64,000 bases of DNA from Hominenteromicrobium mulieris (GCA_021029595.1 JAJJOY010000001.1:248001-312000), one strand, 5' to 3'; counted from the first letter of the stretch, positions 16,570 to 25,694 are shown. A program made the numbers and translations. Notes: generated from the letters alone by a model not told the origin.

Positions 16570-18342
16570 TTATTCCGTCGCAATATAAAACCCATATACC
16601 ATCAGGTCATTCACGCTGTCCACCCACGCCATTGTAACATTGGGATTGTAATGGCACTGAATGAATGCCAGTTCCCGCTCTGGCGGAACCGTACATATCA
16701 TGTATACCACCGTGCCCTCACCAATTGCCTGATAGACATTGGGCATCCCCCATCGTTCCAAAACAGAAAGATTGGCAGGGGTCCAGCACACCCACCCCCC
16801 CTGAATGCATACATTCTGGTGGCTAGTTCTGGAGAAACAGGTAAATGGTGTTGCCGTGCTGGTATAGGTCAGACGTGAAATCGTTGGCCTGTCCAGCAGG
16901 AAAAAATCATCAGGATATGATTCCGCATACTCAATTACTTTCTGATAGGTATCGGTAATCTCAGCTGTGTCATCTTCTGCCGCATGACAAATCGTCAGGA
17001 CACACACTGCTGCGCAGGTCAGAATCAGCAGTGTGCAGCCCATATCGTGCCCAACACCGCCCAATGTTGTCCAGATATTTTTATCTGCCTGATCCACGAC
17101 ACTTCGTTTCCGCCAGCTCAGGGTTCCAAGATAAATACAGAACAGCAGCGCCGGCGCAGTGATCGAATACCAGACTCTGTATGGCATTCGTCCCACAGAA
17201 ACAAAATACCACATCATCACAAATGCCACAACCAGGGTGCCCAGCAGCAACAGGAAGCGCTTCCAATCCATACAAAACAGCAGAAACAGCACAACCCCAA
17301 AGAAAAGGAGCCAAAACTGCCGCTGCCGAACATCATCTGGTACCTGAAAAACCGCTGCAATTGCTTCTGTTTTAAGATTCACTGCGGAATAGGAAGCTGA
17401 CTGTTCTGATTTCATACCAACCAGTGCTTCCACAACATCCCGGTTGAACACCTCTTTATCCAGATAGCTTTGGTTCGCGAACATATCCAAATCCTCTCTG
17501 GATATTCCCAAAGCCATCAATGCCTCCGCATTTTCATCATAGTCTGGAACACCGTAATCCAGCAGTTCCGCACGCATTGCATTTTCCTCATAATAATCCA
17601 GCGCAGCAGGATTACTACGGTAATACGCCATATTTGCCGTGCGAACTCCAACCGCTACCAAAACACTGATACACATAACCGCAAGTGTTTTCCAGTTCTT
17701 CTTCAGCCACGAAAGTAACGGCATGTCCTTGTGCGCAAACAGCACTTCATATCCCGCAAACATCGCAAGATACGGCAATGTAAAGTATAGGGACTGATAA
17801 CGCAGCATGCTGCCCATCAACATGAGCACGCACCCGCCAATTCCACGGAACAGTTTGCCCTTTCTCGATGTCTCCTGCAGCATATCGGCCAGCAGAACTG
17901 CCCCCACCGCAACATATAACGCTGCGTTCTGGGTAAACTGAAACACAATATAGTGACTCTCGCAAAGCGCTCCCACAAAAATTATAGTCAACGCAGCCCC
18001 AGCCGGAAAGCGCTTTGCCCGGTGCATCAGGATATAGGATGCTGTTGCCAGCGAAATAAAGGAAACTCCCACAGAGATTATGACATACCAGTTGGCAGCA
18101 TTATTCGTAATCTTGTAAAGTGCAGCCAATGCCTTGCATAAAAACACATTTACAAAAGCAATATAGTATCCGTCCTCGCCGCCATAGACATTCGCCAGCA
18201 AATTGCTGATATCACGATCATCATTCGTACCAAACTGCATATGGCTAAAGCACCGGCAAATCAGTAAAAACAGTAAATTTATTCCCAGCGCACACAAAAT
18301 CTCTCTGTGCTTTTTCAGCCAGCTTGCAAATGTCTTTGTCAC
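16570..18342 (-). CDS. Polytopic GT-C-like membrane protein (paralogue of 7978-9780)
   Basis: 590 residues with about twelve hydrophobic helices and a soluble C-terminal domain of about 150. The first external loop has an Asp-rich motif (FGTNDDRDISN, near residue 39), comparable with the acidic catalytic motif of GT-C enzymes. The central loop (about 255-330) matches the other large membrane protein of the operon in an NP...DYY, R.ELLDY and LGISREDLDM pattern. It starts at GTG 18342, overlapping the transferase stop by four bases (GTGA). The likely role is transfer of the carrier-linked sugar to a wall polymer or another glycan. Confidence 0.65.
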   Translation of the reverse strand: MTKTFASWLKKHREILCALGINLLFLLICRCFSHMQFGTNDDRDISNLLANVYGGEDGYYIAFVNVFLCKALAALYKITNNAANWYVIISVGVSFISLATASYILMHRAKRFPAGAALTIIFVGALCESHYIVFQFTQNAALYVAVGAVLLADMLQETSRKGKLFRGIGGCVLMLMGSMLRYQSLYFTLPYLAMFAGYEVLFAHKDMPLLSWLKKNWKTLAVMCISVLVAVGVRTANMAYYRSNPAALDYYEENAMRAELLDYGVPDYDENAEALMALGISREDLDMFANQSYLDKEVFNRDVVEALVGMKSEQSASYSAVNLKTEAIAAVFQVPDDVRQRQFWLLFFGVVLFLLFCMDWKRFLLLLGTLVVAFVMMWYFVSVGRMPYRVWYSITAPALLFCIYLGTLSWRKRSVVDQADKNIWTTLGGVGHDMGCTLLILTCAAVCVLTICHAAEDDTAEITDTYQKVIEYAESYPDDFFLLDRPTISRLTYTSTATPFTCFSRTSHQNVCIQGGWVCWTPANLSVLERWGMPNVYQAIGEGTVVYMICTVPPERELAFIQCHYNPNVTMAWVDSVNDLMVYGFYIATE

Positions 18343-19283
18343 GCCCGGACTCCTTCCCGCTCATAATTCAGCACCGTCCGAACCACATATTGCGGCTGTT
18401 CACATTGAATCAGGAACACCCTTCCAATATATGCACCCAAAATGGAAAGTGCAAAAAAAAGGCATCCCCCAAGGAAGAACATTGCCCCAAGAACCGCCCA
18501 GACCGCTGCCGACTTTCCCATTACATCCATTACAACTGCGCAAGTCCACATAACAAGGCTTACCACACAGGATGCGATTCCAAACATTCCAATCAGACGA
18601 AGCGGCACTGTGGAAAAGCTTAAAGCGCCATCACTCCATAGCTTCAAAAGCTTTTTCAGCGTATAGCCCGACTGGCCTTCCAGCCGCTCATGATGCTCCA
18701 GCTGAACATTTACAATTTTTCTTGTATGCTGAAGCACGTAGCCAAACATCGAGACAAACGGGGTATCATATTCTTTTAATCGTTCAATCAGAAATTTACT
18801 GTACGCCGCAAAAGAAGACGTATGGATATTCTTAGGCTTTTGCAGTGTCAGGCAGAGCATCTCTGTGTTCAGCCAACTGGTAAAGCGCTTAAACAGCGTA
18901 TGCTTTTTCCCATGGAACTCCGCAATTGCCATGTCAGCTCCGGCTTCAACCGCCTGGACCAGTGGAAAAATTCCTCGTGCGTCATGCTGCCCATCATCAT
19001 CCATATACACCAGTACGTCACCCTGCACATAGCGCAGCGCAGCCATCTTTGCAGCCGCCTGACCAAAGTTTTTGGACAATTCTACTCCTACGATCCGAGG
19101 ATCCTCCCTGCAAAGCGTCTCAATTGTCTGAAACGTTGCATCTTGATCCGGAGAACCGTCATTCACCAGTACCAGCTGATATTCATATTCCTTATGGAGT
19201 GAAAACTGATTTTGAATATCTGCCACAACATGCGGCAGTGTCTTGGCCGATTTGTAACATGGTATGGCCACAGTCACAAGCAT
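18339..19283 (-). CDS. ArnC/GtrB-like polyprenyl-phosphate glycosyltransferase (GT2)
   Basis: A 314-residue GT-A transferase. It opens with VAIPCYKSAKTLP and LVNDGSPDQD, with the DxD-equivalent MDDDGQHD near residue 95. Two C-terminal transmembrane helices (about 232-300) end in GAYIGRVFLI, as in ArnC, GtrB and dolichol-phosphate-mannose synthases. These enzymes move a sugar from a nucleotide donor to polyprenyl phosphate on the inner face of the membrane. With WecE upstream, the donor is probably dTDP-4-amino-4,6-dideoxygalactose or an acylated form. AAGGGG precedes the ATG. Confidence 0.88.
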   Translation of the reverse strand: MLVTVAIPCYKSAKTLPHVVADIQNQFSLHKEYEYQLVLVNDGSPDQDATFQTIETLCREDPRIVGVELSKNFGQAAAKMAALRYVQGDVLVYMDDDGQHDARGIFPLVQAVEAGADMAIAEFHGKKHTLFKRFTSWLNTEMLCLTLQKPKNIHTSSFAAYSKFLIERLKEYDTPFVSMFGYVLQHTRKIVNVQLEHHERLEGQSGYTLKKLLKLWSDGALSFSTVPLRLIGMFGIASCVVSLVMWTCAVVMDVMGKSAAVWAVLGAMFFLGGCLFFALSILGAYIGRVFLIQCEQPQYVVRTVLNYEREGVRA

Positions 19284-19384
19284 AAATCACAATCCCCTTT
19301 TGGCGAGTTACCTTACCGTTATTTATTTTGAGCGGGCTTTCGTTGCCGCAGTGCAGCAGCGAATAGTAGCCCGCTGCTGTGCGC

Positions 19385-20512
19385 TTACCTCCAGAACCCC
19401 TTTACAGTCTCCACCACTGTATTGACCTCTTCCTCCGTGAGCCCGTAATACATAGGCAGGCGGGTCAGCCGGTTGCTCTCCTTGGTGGTATAAACGTCTT
19501 TGCCCGCAAAGCGGCCAAACTTCAGTCCAGCCTCGGCGGAATGCAGAGGGACATAATGGAACATGGAGTAAATATCATGCTCCTTCAGATAGGCGATCAT
19601 GGCCGTACGCTCCTCTAGATCACGAAGCTTGATCCAGAACATGTGCGCGTTGTGGCCGCAGCCCTCCGGAATGTGGGCGATTTCCAACTTTCCCTGCTGC
19701 TCCAGCGGCGCAAGACGCTCCTGATAGTGGTGCCAACTGGCAAGCCGAGCGTTGTTGATCTTCTCGGCCTCTTCCAGCTGTGCCAGCAGGTAGGCCGCAT
19801 TCATGTCAGAGGGCAAATATGAAGAACCATAGCCCACCCAAGTATACTTATCCACCTGCCCCCGCAAGAACCGGCTCCGGTTGGTGCCTTTTTCCCGGAG
19901 GATCTCCGCAGCCTCATTCTTCTCTTCATCGCGGATCAGCAGTGCACCGCCCTCGCCCATAGAGTAGTTCTTGGTCTCATGGAAGCTGAAGCAGCCAAAA
20001 TCGCCAATGGTGCCCAGCGCCTTGCCATGGTAGGTACTCATGACGCCCTGCGCCGCATCCTCTACCACCTTCAGATTGTGCTTTCTGGCGATTTCCATGA
20101 TGGTATCCATCTCACAGGCCACGCCCGCATAGTGAACCGGAACGATCACACGGGTCTTATCGGTAATGGCTGCCTCGATCTTGGTCTCGTCAATGTTCAT
20201 GGTATCCGGACGAATATCCACAAATACAAGCTTTGCACCAGCCAGCACAAAGGCATTGGCCGTAGACGAGAAAGTAAAGCTGGGCAGGATCACCTCATCC
20301 CCGGGCTCCAGATTACAAAGAAGAGCAGCCATCTCCAGTGCGTGGCTGCCAGAGGTAGTCAGGAGCACCTTCTGGCTTCCTGTCATCTGCTCCAGCAATT
20401 GGTGGCATTTCTTTGTAAACTGTCCATCACCACAAATTTTATGCGCTCTGATTACTTTGGAAATATACTCCATCTCTTTGCCTATATAAGGCGGTCTATT
20501 AAAAGGAACCAT
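19385..20512 (-). CDS. wecE: dTDP-4-amino-4,6-dideoxygalactose transaminase
   Basis: A 375-residue DegT/DnrJ-type aminotransferase, unusually close to enterobacterial WecE/RffA as remembered: shared blocks include VPFN.PP at the start, DTMNIDE.KIEAAITDKT and VPVHYAGVACEMDTIM. The PLP lysine is K181 in CFSFHETKN. It transfers an amino group from glutamate to C4 of dTDP-4-keto-6-deoxyglucose. The ATG at 20512 is preferred to an in-frame GTG at 20524 because family proteins begin M(I/V)PFN. It is first in the operon, 35 bases after the promoter -10. Confidence 0.93.
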   Translation of the reverse strand: MVPFNRPPYIGKEMEYISKVIRAHKICGDGQFTKKCHQLLEQMTGSQKVLLTTSGSHALEMAALLCNLEPGDEVILPSFTFSSTANAFVLAGAKLVFVDIRPDTMNIDETKIEAAITDKTRVIVPVHYAGVACEMDTIMEIARKHNLKVVEDAAQGVMSTYHGKALGTIGDFGCFSFHETKNYSMGEGGALLIRDEEKNEAAEILREKGTNRSRFLRGQVDKYTWVGYGSSYLPSDMNAAYLLAQLEEAEKINNARLASWHHYQERLAPLEQQGKLEIAHIPEGCGHNAHMFWIKLRDLEERTAMIAYLKEHDIYSMFHYVPLHSAEAGLKFGRFAGKDVYTTKESNRLTRLPMYYGLTEEEVNTVVETVKGFWR

Positions 20513-20546
20513 GTTTCTTCCCACTCCAAATTAATTGTTTAATTAC

Positions 20547-20575
20547 ATTTTAACATATAATTCGACATATTGCAA
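20547..20575 (-). promoter_or_regulatory. Promoter of the polysaccharide operon
   Basis: Reading the minus strand, TTGCAA (20575-20570) and TAAAAT (20552-20547) are 17 bases apart in a very A+T-rich stretch just upstream of wecE. All following genes to 6869 are on the same strand with short gaps or overlaps, so one long transcript is likely. Confidence 0.7.
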
Positions 20576-20692
20576 CCGATATGAAGTATTTTTAATGCCT
20601 TTCTCTGCGTTGTAGATAGATACGACCCACAGAAGGTAAAGAAAAGAGGGATAGAAAAGAATCAGGCGTTAGAAAGAATTTCACAGAGGAGA

Positions 20693-20896
20693 TCAAGAGG
20701 GCTTTCTGTTGCTCCAGCGCAAATGATCTTTGCACTTTCGGTTTAGATCTTTTACACTTACAAACTTTTCCCAGTTGTAAAAATAGCGCTGGTCGTTTCG
20801 ATGACTCCGCTCTACCTTGCCGTTGTGCCAAGGTGTTCTGGGCGGAATCAGCTTGTGCTGCACACCGGCGTTCTTCAAAGCAATGTCAAACGGACA
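20693..20896 (-). pseudogene. IS481-type transposase remnant
   Basis: The minus-strand frame reads CPFDIALKNAGVQHKLIPP, then RTPWHNGKVERSHRNDQRYF and on to DHLRWSNRKPS. This is the C-terminal part of an rve-fold integrase of the IS481 type, including the catalytic Glu region (KVERSHR). The N-terminal DDE residues and the last residues are missing, and no inverted repeats are seen. The fragment starts about 25 bases after the comEA stop and ends near the start of the polysaccharide operon, so it marks that boundary. Confidence 0.85.
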
Positions 20897-20920
20897 GAGT
20901 GGAACGTATGCCTTTTTTGT

Positions 20921-21286
20921 TTACACCGTCACATACGGCAGCAGTTTCTCAAGCAGCTTTTCGCCGATGCCTTTTACATTCGTGAGCTCACGCACATCTT
21001 TGTATCCACCGTTTGCTTCGCGGTATTCGATGATTCTGTCGGCGAGTACTTCTCCGATGCCGTTCAGGCCAATCAACTCTTCCTTCGACGCGGTGTTGAT
21101 GTTGACTTTTTCTTCGCTTAAAGCGGATGCAGCCGGCGCGCTCGATGCTGCTTCGCTTTGCCCTGTCGATGTCACCCTGTACGGTTCAAGCGGTGTATTC
21201 TCAAAGGAAACGCAGAACAGCACCGCCGCACACGCCATTAAAAACAGTGCGAACAGTAAAATTGTCCGTTGACTTCCCGCGCGCAC
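20921..21286 (-). CDS. comEA: ComEA-like DNA-binding competence protein
   Basis: 121 residues: an N-terminal transmembrane anchor (about 8-27), a low-complexity Ser/Ala linker, and a tandem helix-hairpin-helix domain beginning VNINTASKEELIGLNGIGEV and ending NVKGIGEKLLEKLLPYV. The SLBB domain of longer ComEA proteins is absent. ComEA holds double-stranded DNA at the cell surface and passes it to ComEC, encoded at 1216. It sits 12 bases after rluD and is the last gene of the long minus-strand run. Confidence 0.9.
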   Translation of the reverse strand: MRAGSQRTILLFALFLMACAAVLFCVSFENTPLEPYRVTSTGQSEAASSAPAASALSEEKVNINTASKEELIGLNGIGEVLADRIIEYREANGGYKDVRELTNVKGIGEKLLEKLLPYVTV

Positions 21287-21298
21287 AAGCGCTCCCCC

Positions 21299-22219
21299 TT
21301 ATTTGTCCTCCGCATGCAGCGTCTTCACAAAATCCGTAAAATATGGCGGCAGCGGCGCTTCAAACTCCATATATTCGCCCGTGCGCGGGTGGATGAACCC
21401 GATGAGCCCCGCGTGCAGGCACTGCCCATGCAGCTGCGTGATGACTTTTTTCGGTCCGTAGACCGGGTCGCCCGCGACAGGATGCCCGATATACGCCATG
21501 TGCACACGGATCTGGTGCGTGCGTCCGGTCTCAAGGCGCAGGCGCAGCTGCGTAAATCCCGTAAAATTTTTTGTGACAAAATAGTGCGTCACGGCGTTTC
21601 TCGCGTTCGGCGTGTTTTGTACCGCCATGCGCTTTCTGTCCTGCGGATGACGTGCGATGGGCGCATCCACCGTGCCGTCCTCGCGAATTTTCCCGTACAC
21701 CACGGCGCGGTATTCGCGCGTAAAGCTGTGCGCCTTGATCTGCTCCGCCAAGTGCCGGTGCGCGGTGTCATTCTTCGCGACGATGAGCAGCCCGCTCGTG
21801 TTCTTGTCAATGCGGTGCACAATGCCCGGGCGAATCACGCCGTTGATGCCCGAAAGCGAATCGCCGCAGTGGTACAGCAGTGCGTTCACAAGTGTACCGT
21901 CATAATTGCCCGCTGCCGGGTGCACTACCATACCCTTCGGCTTGTTCACCACAAGTAGGTCGTCATCTTCATATACGATGTCAAGCGGAATGTTCTCCGC
22001 CTTCACGTCGAGCGGGCGCGCTTCGGGAATCTCCACGCACAAAACGCTCCCCGGCGCAAGCTTCGCGCTTTTCTGCACAATCTTATTATCGCAGGTCACG
22101 TGCCCGTCGCGGATCAAATTCTGCACCGCAGAGCGGGAAAGCTCCGGCAGCGCCTCCGCAATCAGCTTATCGGCGCGCCAGCCCGCCGCTGTGACCTCAA
22201 TCTCATGCAGCTCCGCCAT
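21299..22219 (-). CDS. rluD: RluD-type 23S rRNA pseudouridine synthase
   Basis: 306 residues: an N-terminal S4 domain (LSRSAVQNLIRDGHVT), then the RluA-type catalytic domain with the nucleophilic Asp in HRIDKNTSGLLIVAK (near residue 138) and RLETGRTHQIRVHM further on. It isomerises specific uridines in 23S rRNA. RluA-family genes next to lspA are standard in Firmicutes (B. subtilis ylyB). Two bases separate it from the lspA stop. Confidence 0.93.
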   Translation of the reverse strand: MAELHEIEVTAAGWRADKLIAEALPELSRSAVQNLIRDGHVTCDNKIVQKSAKLAPGSVLCVEIPEARPLDVKAENIPLDIVYEDDDLLVVNKPKGMVVHPAAGNYDGTLVNALLYHCGDSLSGINGVIRPGIVHRIDKNTSGLLIVAKNDTAHRHLAEQIKAHSFTREYRAVVYGKIREDGTVDAPIARHPQDRKRMAVQNTPNARNAVTHYFVTKNFTGFTQLRLRLETGRTHQIRVHMAYIGHPVAGDPVYGPKKVITQLHGQCLHAGLIGFIHPRTGEYMEFEAPLPPYFTDFVKTLHAEDK

Positions 22220-22221
22220 AC

Positions 22222-22731
22222 TTATTTCCCGACCCCGTCGGCAGTCGTTTCCGTCGGCTCGTTCACTTTTTTATCTGCCGCTTCTTTTTTGTCTTTAAAG
22301 AATAAGTACCACACGGCAAACAAAATCGCACCGACCACCACGCAGCAGTCTGCAAAGTTGAACACATACGGAAAAAACAGCACATGGATGTAATCGACCA
22401 CATAGCCGAAAATAAAACGGTCAATGAGGTTACCGATGCCGCCCGCGATGATGAGCACGCACGACGTGCGCGACATCCATGTGTGGTGCTTATAGCGGAA
22501 CAAAAGCACGAGCAACGCTGCCATAAGCCCTATCGTCAGTATGATCAAAAGCCACGAAAGCCCGGCAAAAAAGCCGAATGCCGCACCGTTGTTTTCAAGG
22601 TAACGGAACTCCAAAAGGCCCGGAATGCACGTCACGCTGCCGATGGGCTTTAAGTTTGTGATAACCGTCATTTTTATAAACTGATCGACAGCTGTCAGTA
22701 CGGCGATCAGCAAAAGAATGAGAATGGACAA
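22222..22731 (-). CDS. lspA: Lipoprotein signal peptidase (signal peptidase II)
   Basis: 169 residues with four transmembrane helices. The catalytic Asp residues lie in GGIGNLIDRF and FNFADC, and NNGAAFG is the conserved periplasmic loop. It removes signal peptides of diacylated prolipoproteins. The frame is open to 22803, but that part encodes an ileS terminator. The TTG at 22731 has AAGGGG nine bases upstream and begins the first helix as in other LspA proteins, so it is preferred. Confidence 0.9.
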   Translation of the reverse strand: MSILILLLIAVLTAVDQFIKMTVITNLKPIGSVTCIPGLLEFRYLENNGAAFGFFAGLSWLLIILTIGLMAALLVLLFRYKHHTWMSRTSCVLIIAGGIGNLIDRFIFGYVVDYIHVLFFPYVFNFADCCVVVGAILFAVWYLFFKDKKEAADKKVNEPTETTADGVGK

Positions 22732-22754
22732 AAGAAATATCCCCTTATAACCCG

Positions 22755-22789
22755 AAAAAGGCGCAAGCCGGGCAAAACCGGTTTGCACC
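22755..22789 (-). terminator. Terminator between ileS and lspA
   Basis: On the minus strand GGTGCAAACCGG pairs with CCGGCTTGCGCC (one mismatch and one wobble) and is followed by five T. It should reduce read-through from ileS into lspA. Its presence inside the longer possible lspA frame supports the shorter lspA. Confidence 0.75.
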
Positions 22790-22865
22790 TTGGTTCGGTT
22801 CAATTATTCAACAGCACGGCGTCATTAAGCACGTACCGTTTAAAACAAATTCAATGTGTCCGAAA

Positions 22866-25667
22866 TTATTCGGAAAGTGCTTTTGCGCAGCGCTCGCACA
22901 GATCCACGTATGCCGGGTTTTTGCCGACCGTGGAGGAATATGTCCAGCAGCGCATGCACTTGCAGCCTTCTGCCTTATCGACCTGCACGGAGAGGCCAAG
23001 TGCATCGTCGGAAAGTGTGCCGCCCTCGCCGTCCACGATCTCGACCTGAGATACGATGAACACGGTTGCAAGCTCGTCTTCCACAGACTTGAGGAACGCA
23101 TACAGCTCGCCGGTGCAGAACAGCGTGACCTTTGCATCGAGCGATGCACCGATCGTCTTCTCTGCACGTGCGTTTTCAAGCGCCTTCTTCACAACATCGC
23201 GGATTGCATGGATTCTATCCCAGCGTGCGATGAATTCTTCCGTCACGTCGATGCCGTACTTTTCGCTCGTCGGCTTCGGCATCTCGTTGTAAACAACGTG
23301 GCGTGCATCGCAATCGGAAGCGTGCGGCATGCTCTGCCAGATCTCGTCGGAGGTGAACGCCAAGATCGGCGCGACCAGACGGGTCATCGCATCGAGGATG
23401 ATATACATCGCAGTCTGCGCGGCGCGGCGTGCAGCGGAGTCCTTCTTCTCGGTGTACAGACGATCCTTGATGACGTCGAGATAGAAGTTCGACATATCCA
23501 CAACGCAGAAGTTATGGATGGCGTGGTAAGCCTGGTGGAACTCGAAGGACTCATAGCCCTCGCGCACCTTCACCATCAGCCGATCCAAACGGTTCAGCGC
23601 CCACTTATCGATGGAAAGCATCTCAGAAACCTCTACACTGTCGGTATCCGGATTAAAATCGGAAAGGTTGCCGAGCATATAGCGCGCTGTGTTGCGGATC
23701 TTTCTGTATGCATCGGAAAGCTGTTTGAGGATTTCCGGGGAGATGCGGATATCGGCATGGTAGTCGGAAGAAGCGACCCACAGACGCAGGATATCTGCGC
23801 CGTACTTATCCACAATCTCCTGCGGCAAAATGCCGTTGCCGAGGGACTTACTCATCTTTCTGCCCTGACCGTCCACAACCCAGCCGTGTGTGACGACAGC
23901 CTTGTACGGCGCTTTGCCGCGCCATGCAATGGACGTGAGCAGCGAAGACTGGAACCAGCCGCGGTACTGGTCTGCACCCTCAAGGTACAGGTCAGCCGGC
24001 CAATGGAGATAATCGCGTGTATCGCAAACGGCAGCATGGGTCACGCCGGAATCAAACCAAACGTCCATGATGTCGCGCTCTTTTGTAAAGGAGGTGCAGC
24101 CGCACTTCTTGCACTTTGTGCCTGCGGGCAGAATTTCTTCCGCTTCCTTGATGTACCAAGCATCGGAGCCCTCTGCGCGGAACAGCTCGGAAACTGCGTG
24201 CATTGCGTCCTTCTCGATGAGCGGCTCGCCGCAGTCCTTGCAGTAGAAAATCGGAATCGGCACACCCCAGCGACGCTGACGGGAGATACACCAGTCGTTG
24301 CGGTCACGGACCATGGAGGAAATGCGGTCTTCGCCCCAACCCGGGATCCACTTTACGCCCTTGATGGCTTCAATAGCCTGATCCTTGATAGCGTCCACGG
24401 AGCAGAACCACTGCTCGGTCGCACGGAACAGAACCGGCTTCTTGCAGCGCCAGCAGTGCGGATACTGGTGGATGATCTTCTGTAAAGCGAACAGTGCGCC
24501 TGTATCCTCAAGGTGCTGTGCAATCGCCTTGTTCGCTTCCTCGGTCGTCAGGCCTGCAAACTGGCCCGCTTCCTCGGTCATCTTGCCATGGCTGTCCACC
24601 GGCACAACAATCGGAATTTCGGGATAGTGATTGTGGCAGACGTCATAGTCTTCGACGCCGTGGCCCGGAGCCGTGTGAACGCAGCCGGTACCGCTTTCCA
24701 ACGTAACGTGGTCGCCCACGATGACGAGAGATGTGCGGTCGATGAACGGGTGCGCCGTCTTCATATACTCAAGATCGCTGCCCTTTAAGGTGCCAAGAAT
24801 CTCGTAATCGGTCTTGCCCGCCGCCTGCATGGCAGATTCGGTCAGGGCCGTTGCCATCACATAGTATTCGTCGCCGGACTTTACAAGTGCATATTCAAAT
24901 TCCGGGCCGACGCAAATCGCGACGTTCGCGGGGAGCGTCCAGGTCGTCGTCGTCCAGATTACGAAGTAGGTCTTACTCAGGTCTGCGCCCATCGGGGTCA
25001 AAAGGCCCTTGTCGTCCGTCACGCGGAACTTCACATAGATGGAGTGGCAGGGATCCTCTGCGTATTCAATCTCGGCTTCCGCCAGTGCAGTCTCGCACTC
25101 CGGGCACCAGTAAACCGGCTTTAAGCCCTTATAGATGAGGCCCTTCGTCGCCATTTCGGAGAAGATCTCGATCTGCTTTGCTTCAAATTCCTTGCGCAGA
25201 GTGACATACGGGTTGTCCCATTCACCGATGCCGCCAAGACGCTTGAAGGAGTTGCGCTGCTCATCGAGGTAGCCGAGGGCAAACTCGCGGCAGAGCTTGC
25301 GCAGCTCGATGTCGGAGATTGCAGTGGAATTCGAAACGCCCGCTTTCTTTCTGGCCTTCAGCTCGGTCGGCAAGCCGTGGGTATCCCAGCCGGGAACGTA
25401 CGGTGCCTTAAAGCCGGACATATTCTTGTAGCGAACGATAAAGTCTTTCAGCGTCTTATTCAGCGCCGTGCCGAGGTGGATATCGCCGTTTGCATACGGA
25501 GGGCCGTCGTGCAGAACATAAAGCGGCTTACCGTCGTTCTTTTCGAGAACGGTCTCGTAAACCTTGTCTTCATACCACTTTTCGAGCATTACCGGCTCGC
25601 GCTTCGGTAGGCCGGCCTGCATGGCAAAGTCGGTCTTGGGGAGGTTCAATGTGCTTTTGTAATCCAT
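22866..25667 (-). CDS. ileS: Isoleucyl-tRNA synthetase
   Basis: A 933-residue class I synthetase of the usual bacterial length. The HIGH motif is HLGT in PYANGDIHLGTALN near residue 65, the editing domain follows, and KMSKS lies in GRKMSKSLGN near residue 600. The C-terminal zinc site is CKCMRCW...CERC. It lies directly downstream of the divIVA-like gene, the conserved Firmicute order. Only 27 bases separate the two genes, so there is no room for a T-box leader. Confidence 0.97.
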   Translation of the reverse strand: MDYKSTLNLPKTDFAMQAGLPKREPVMLEKWYEDKVYETVLEKNDGKPLYVLHDGPPYANGDIHLGTALNKTLKDFIVRYKNMSGFKAPYVPGWDTHGLPTELKARKKAGVSNSTAISDIELRKLCREFALGYLDEQRNSFKRLGGIGEWDNPYVTLRKEFEAKQIEIFSEMATKGLIYKGLKPVYWCPECETALAEAEIEYAEDPCHSIYVKFRVTDDKGLLTPMGADLSKTYFVIWTTTTWTLPANVAICVGPEFEYALVKSGDEYYVMATALTESAMQAAGKTDYEILGTLKGSDLEYMKTAHPFIDRTSLVIVGDHVTLESGTGCVHTAPGHGVEDYDVCHNHYPEIPIVVPVDSHGKMTEEAGQFAGLTTEEANKAIAQHLEDTGALFALQKIIHQYPHCWRCKKPVLFRATEQWFCSVDAIKDQAIEAIKGVKWIPGWGEDRISSMVRDRNDWCISRQRRWGVPIPIFYCKDCGEPLIEKDAMHAVSELFRAEGSDAWYIKEAEEILPAGTKCKKCGCTSFTKERDIMDVWFDSGVTHAAVCDTRDYLHWPADLYLEGADQYRGWFQSSLLTSIAWRGKAPYKAVVTHGWVVDGQGRKMSKSLGNGILPQEIVDKYGADILRLWVASSDYHADIRISPEILKQLSDAYRKIRNTARYMLGNLSDFNPDTDSVEVSEMLSIDKWALNRLDRLMVKVREGYESFEFHQAYHAIHNFCVVDMSNFYLDVIKDRLYTEKKDSAARRAAQTAMYIILDAMTRLVAPILAFTSDEIWQSMPHASDCDARHVVYNEMPKPTSEKYGIDVTEEFIARWDRIHAIRDVVKKALENARAEKTIGASLDAKVTLFCTGELYAFLKSVEDELATVFIVSQVEIVDGEGGTLSDDALGLSVQVDKAEGCKCMRCWTYSSTVGKNPAYVDLCERCAKALSE

Positions 25668-25694
25668 ATATTGATCCGTGCCTTTCTGCTGGTT

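Noticed and set aside
22732-22803. Longer lspA with 24 extra N-terminal residues
   Set aside because: The extra part is encoded by a terminator hairpin and lacks a ribosome site, whereas TTG 22731 has AAGGGG nine bases upstream.
22854-24485. 543-codon plus-strand frame inside ileS
   Set aside because: Antisense shadow of a G+C-rich synthetase gene; His/Leu-rich product without family features.
25668-25694. Isoleucine T-box before ileS
   Set aside because: Only 27 bases separate the divIVA-like gene from ileS and no T-box sequence is present.
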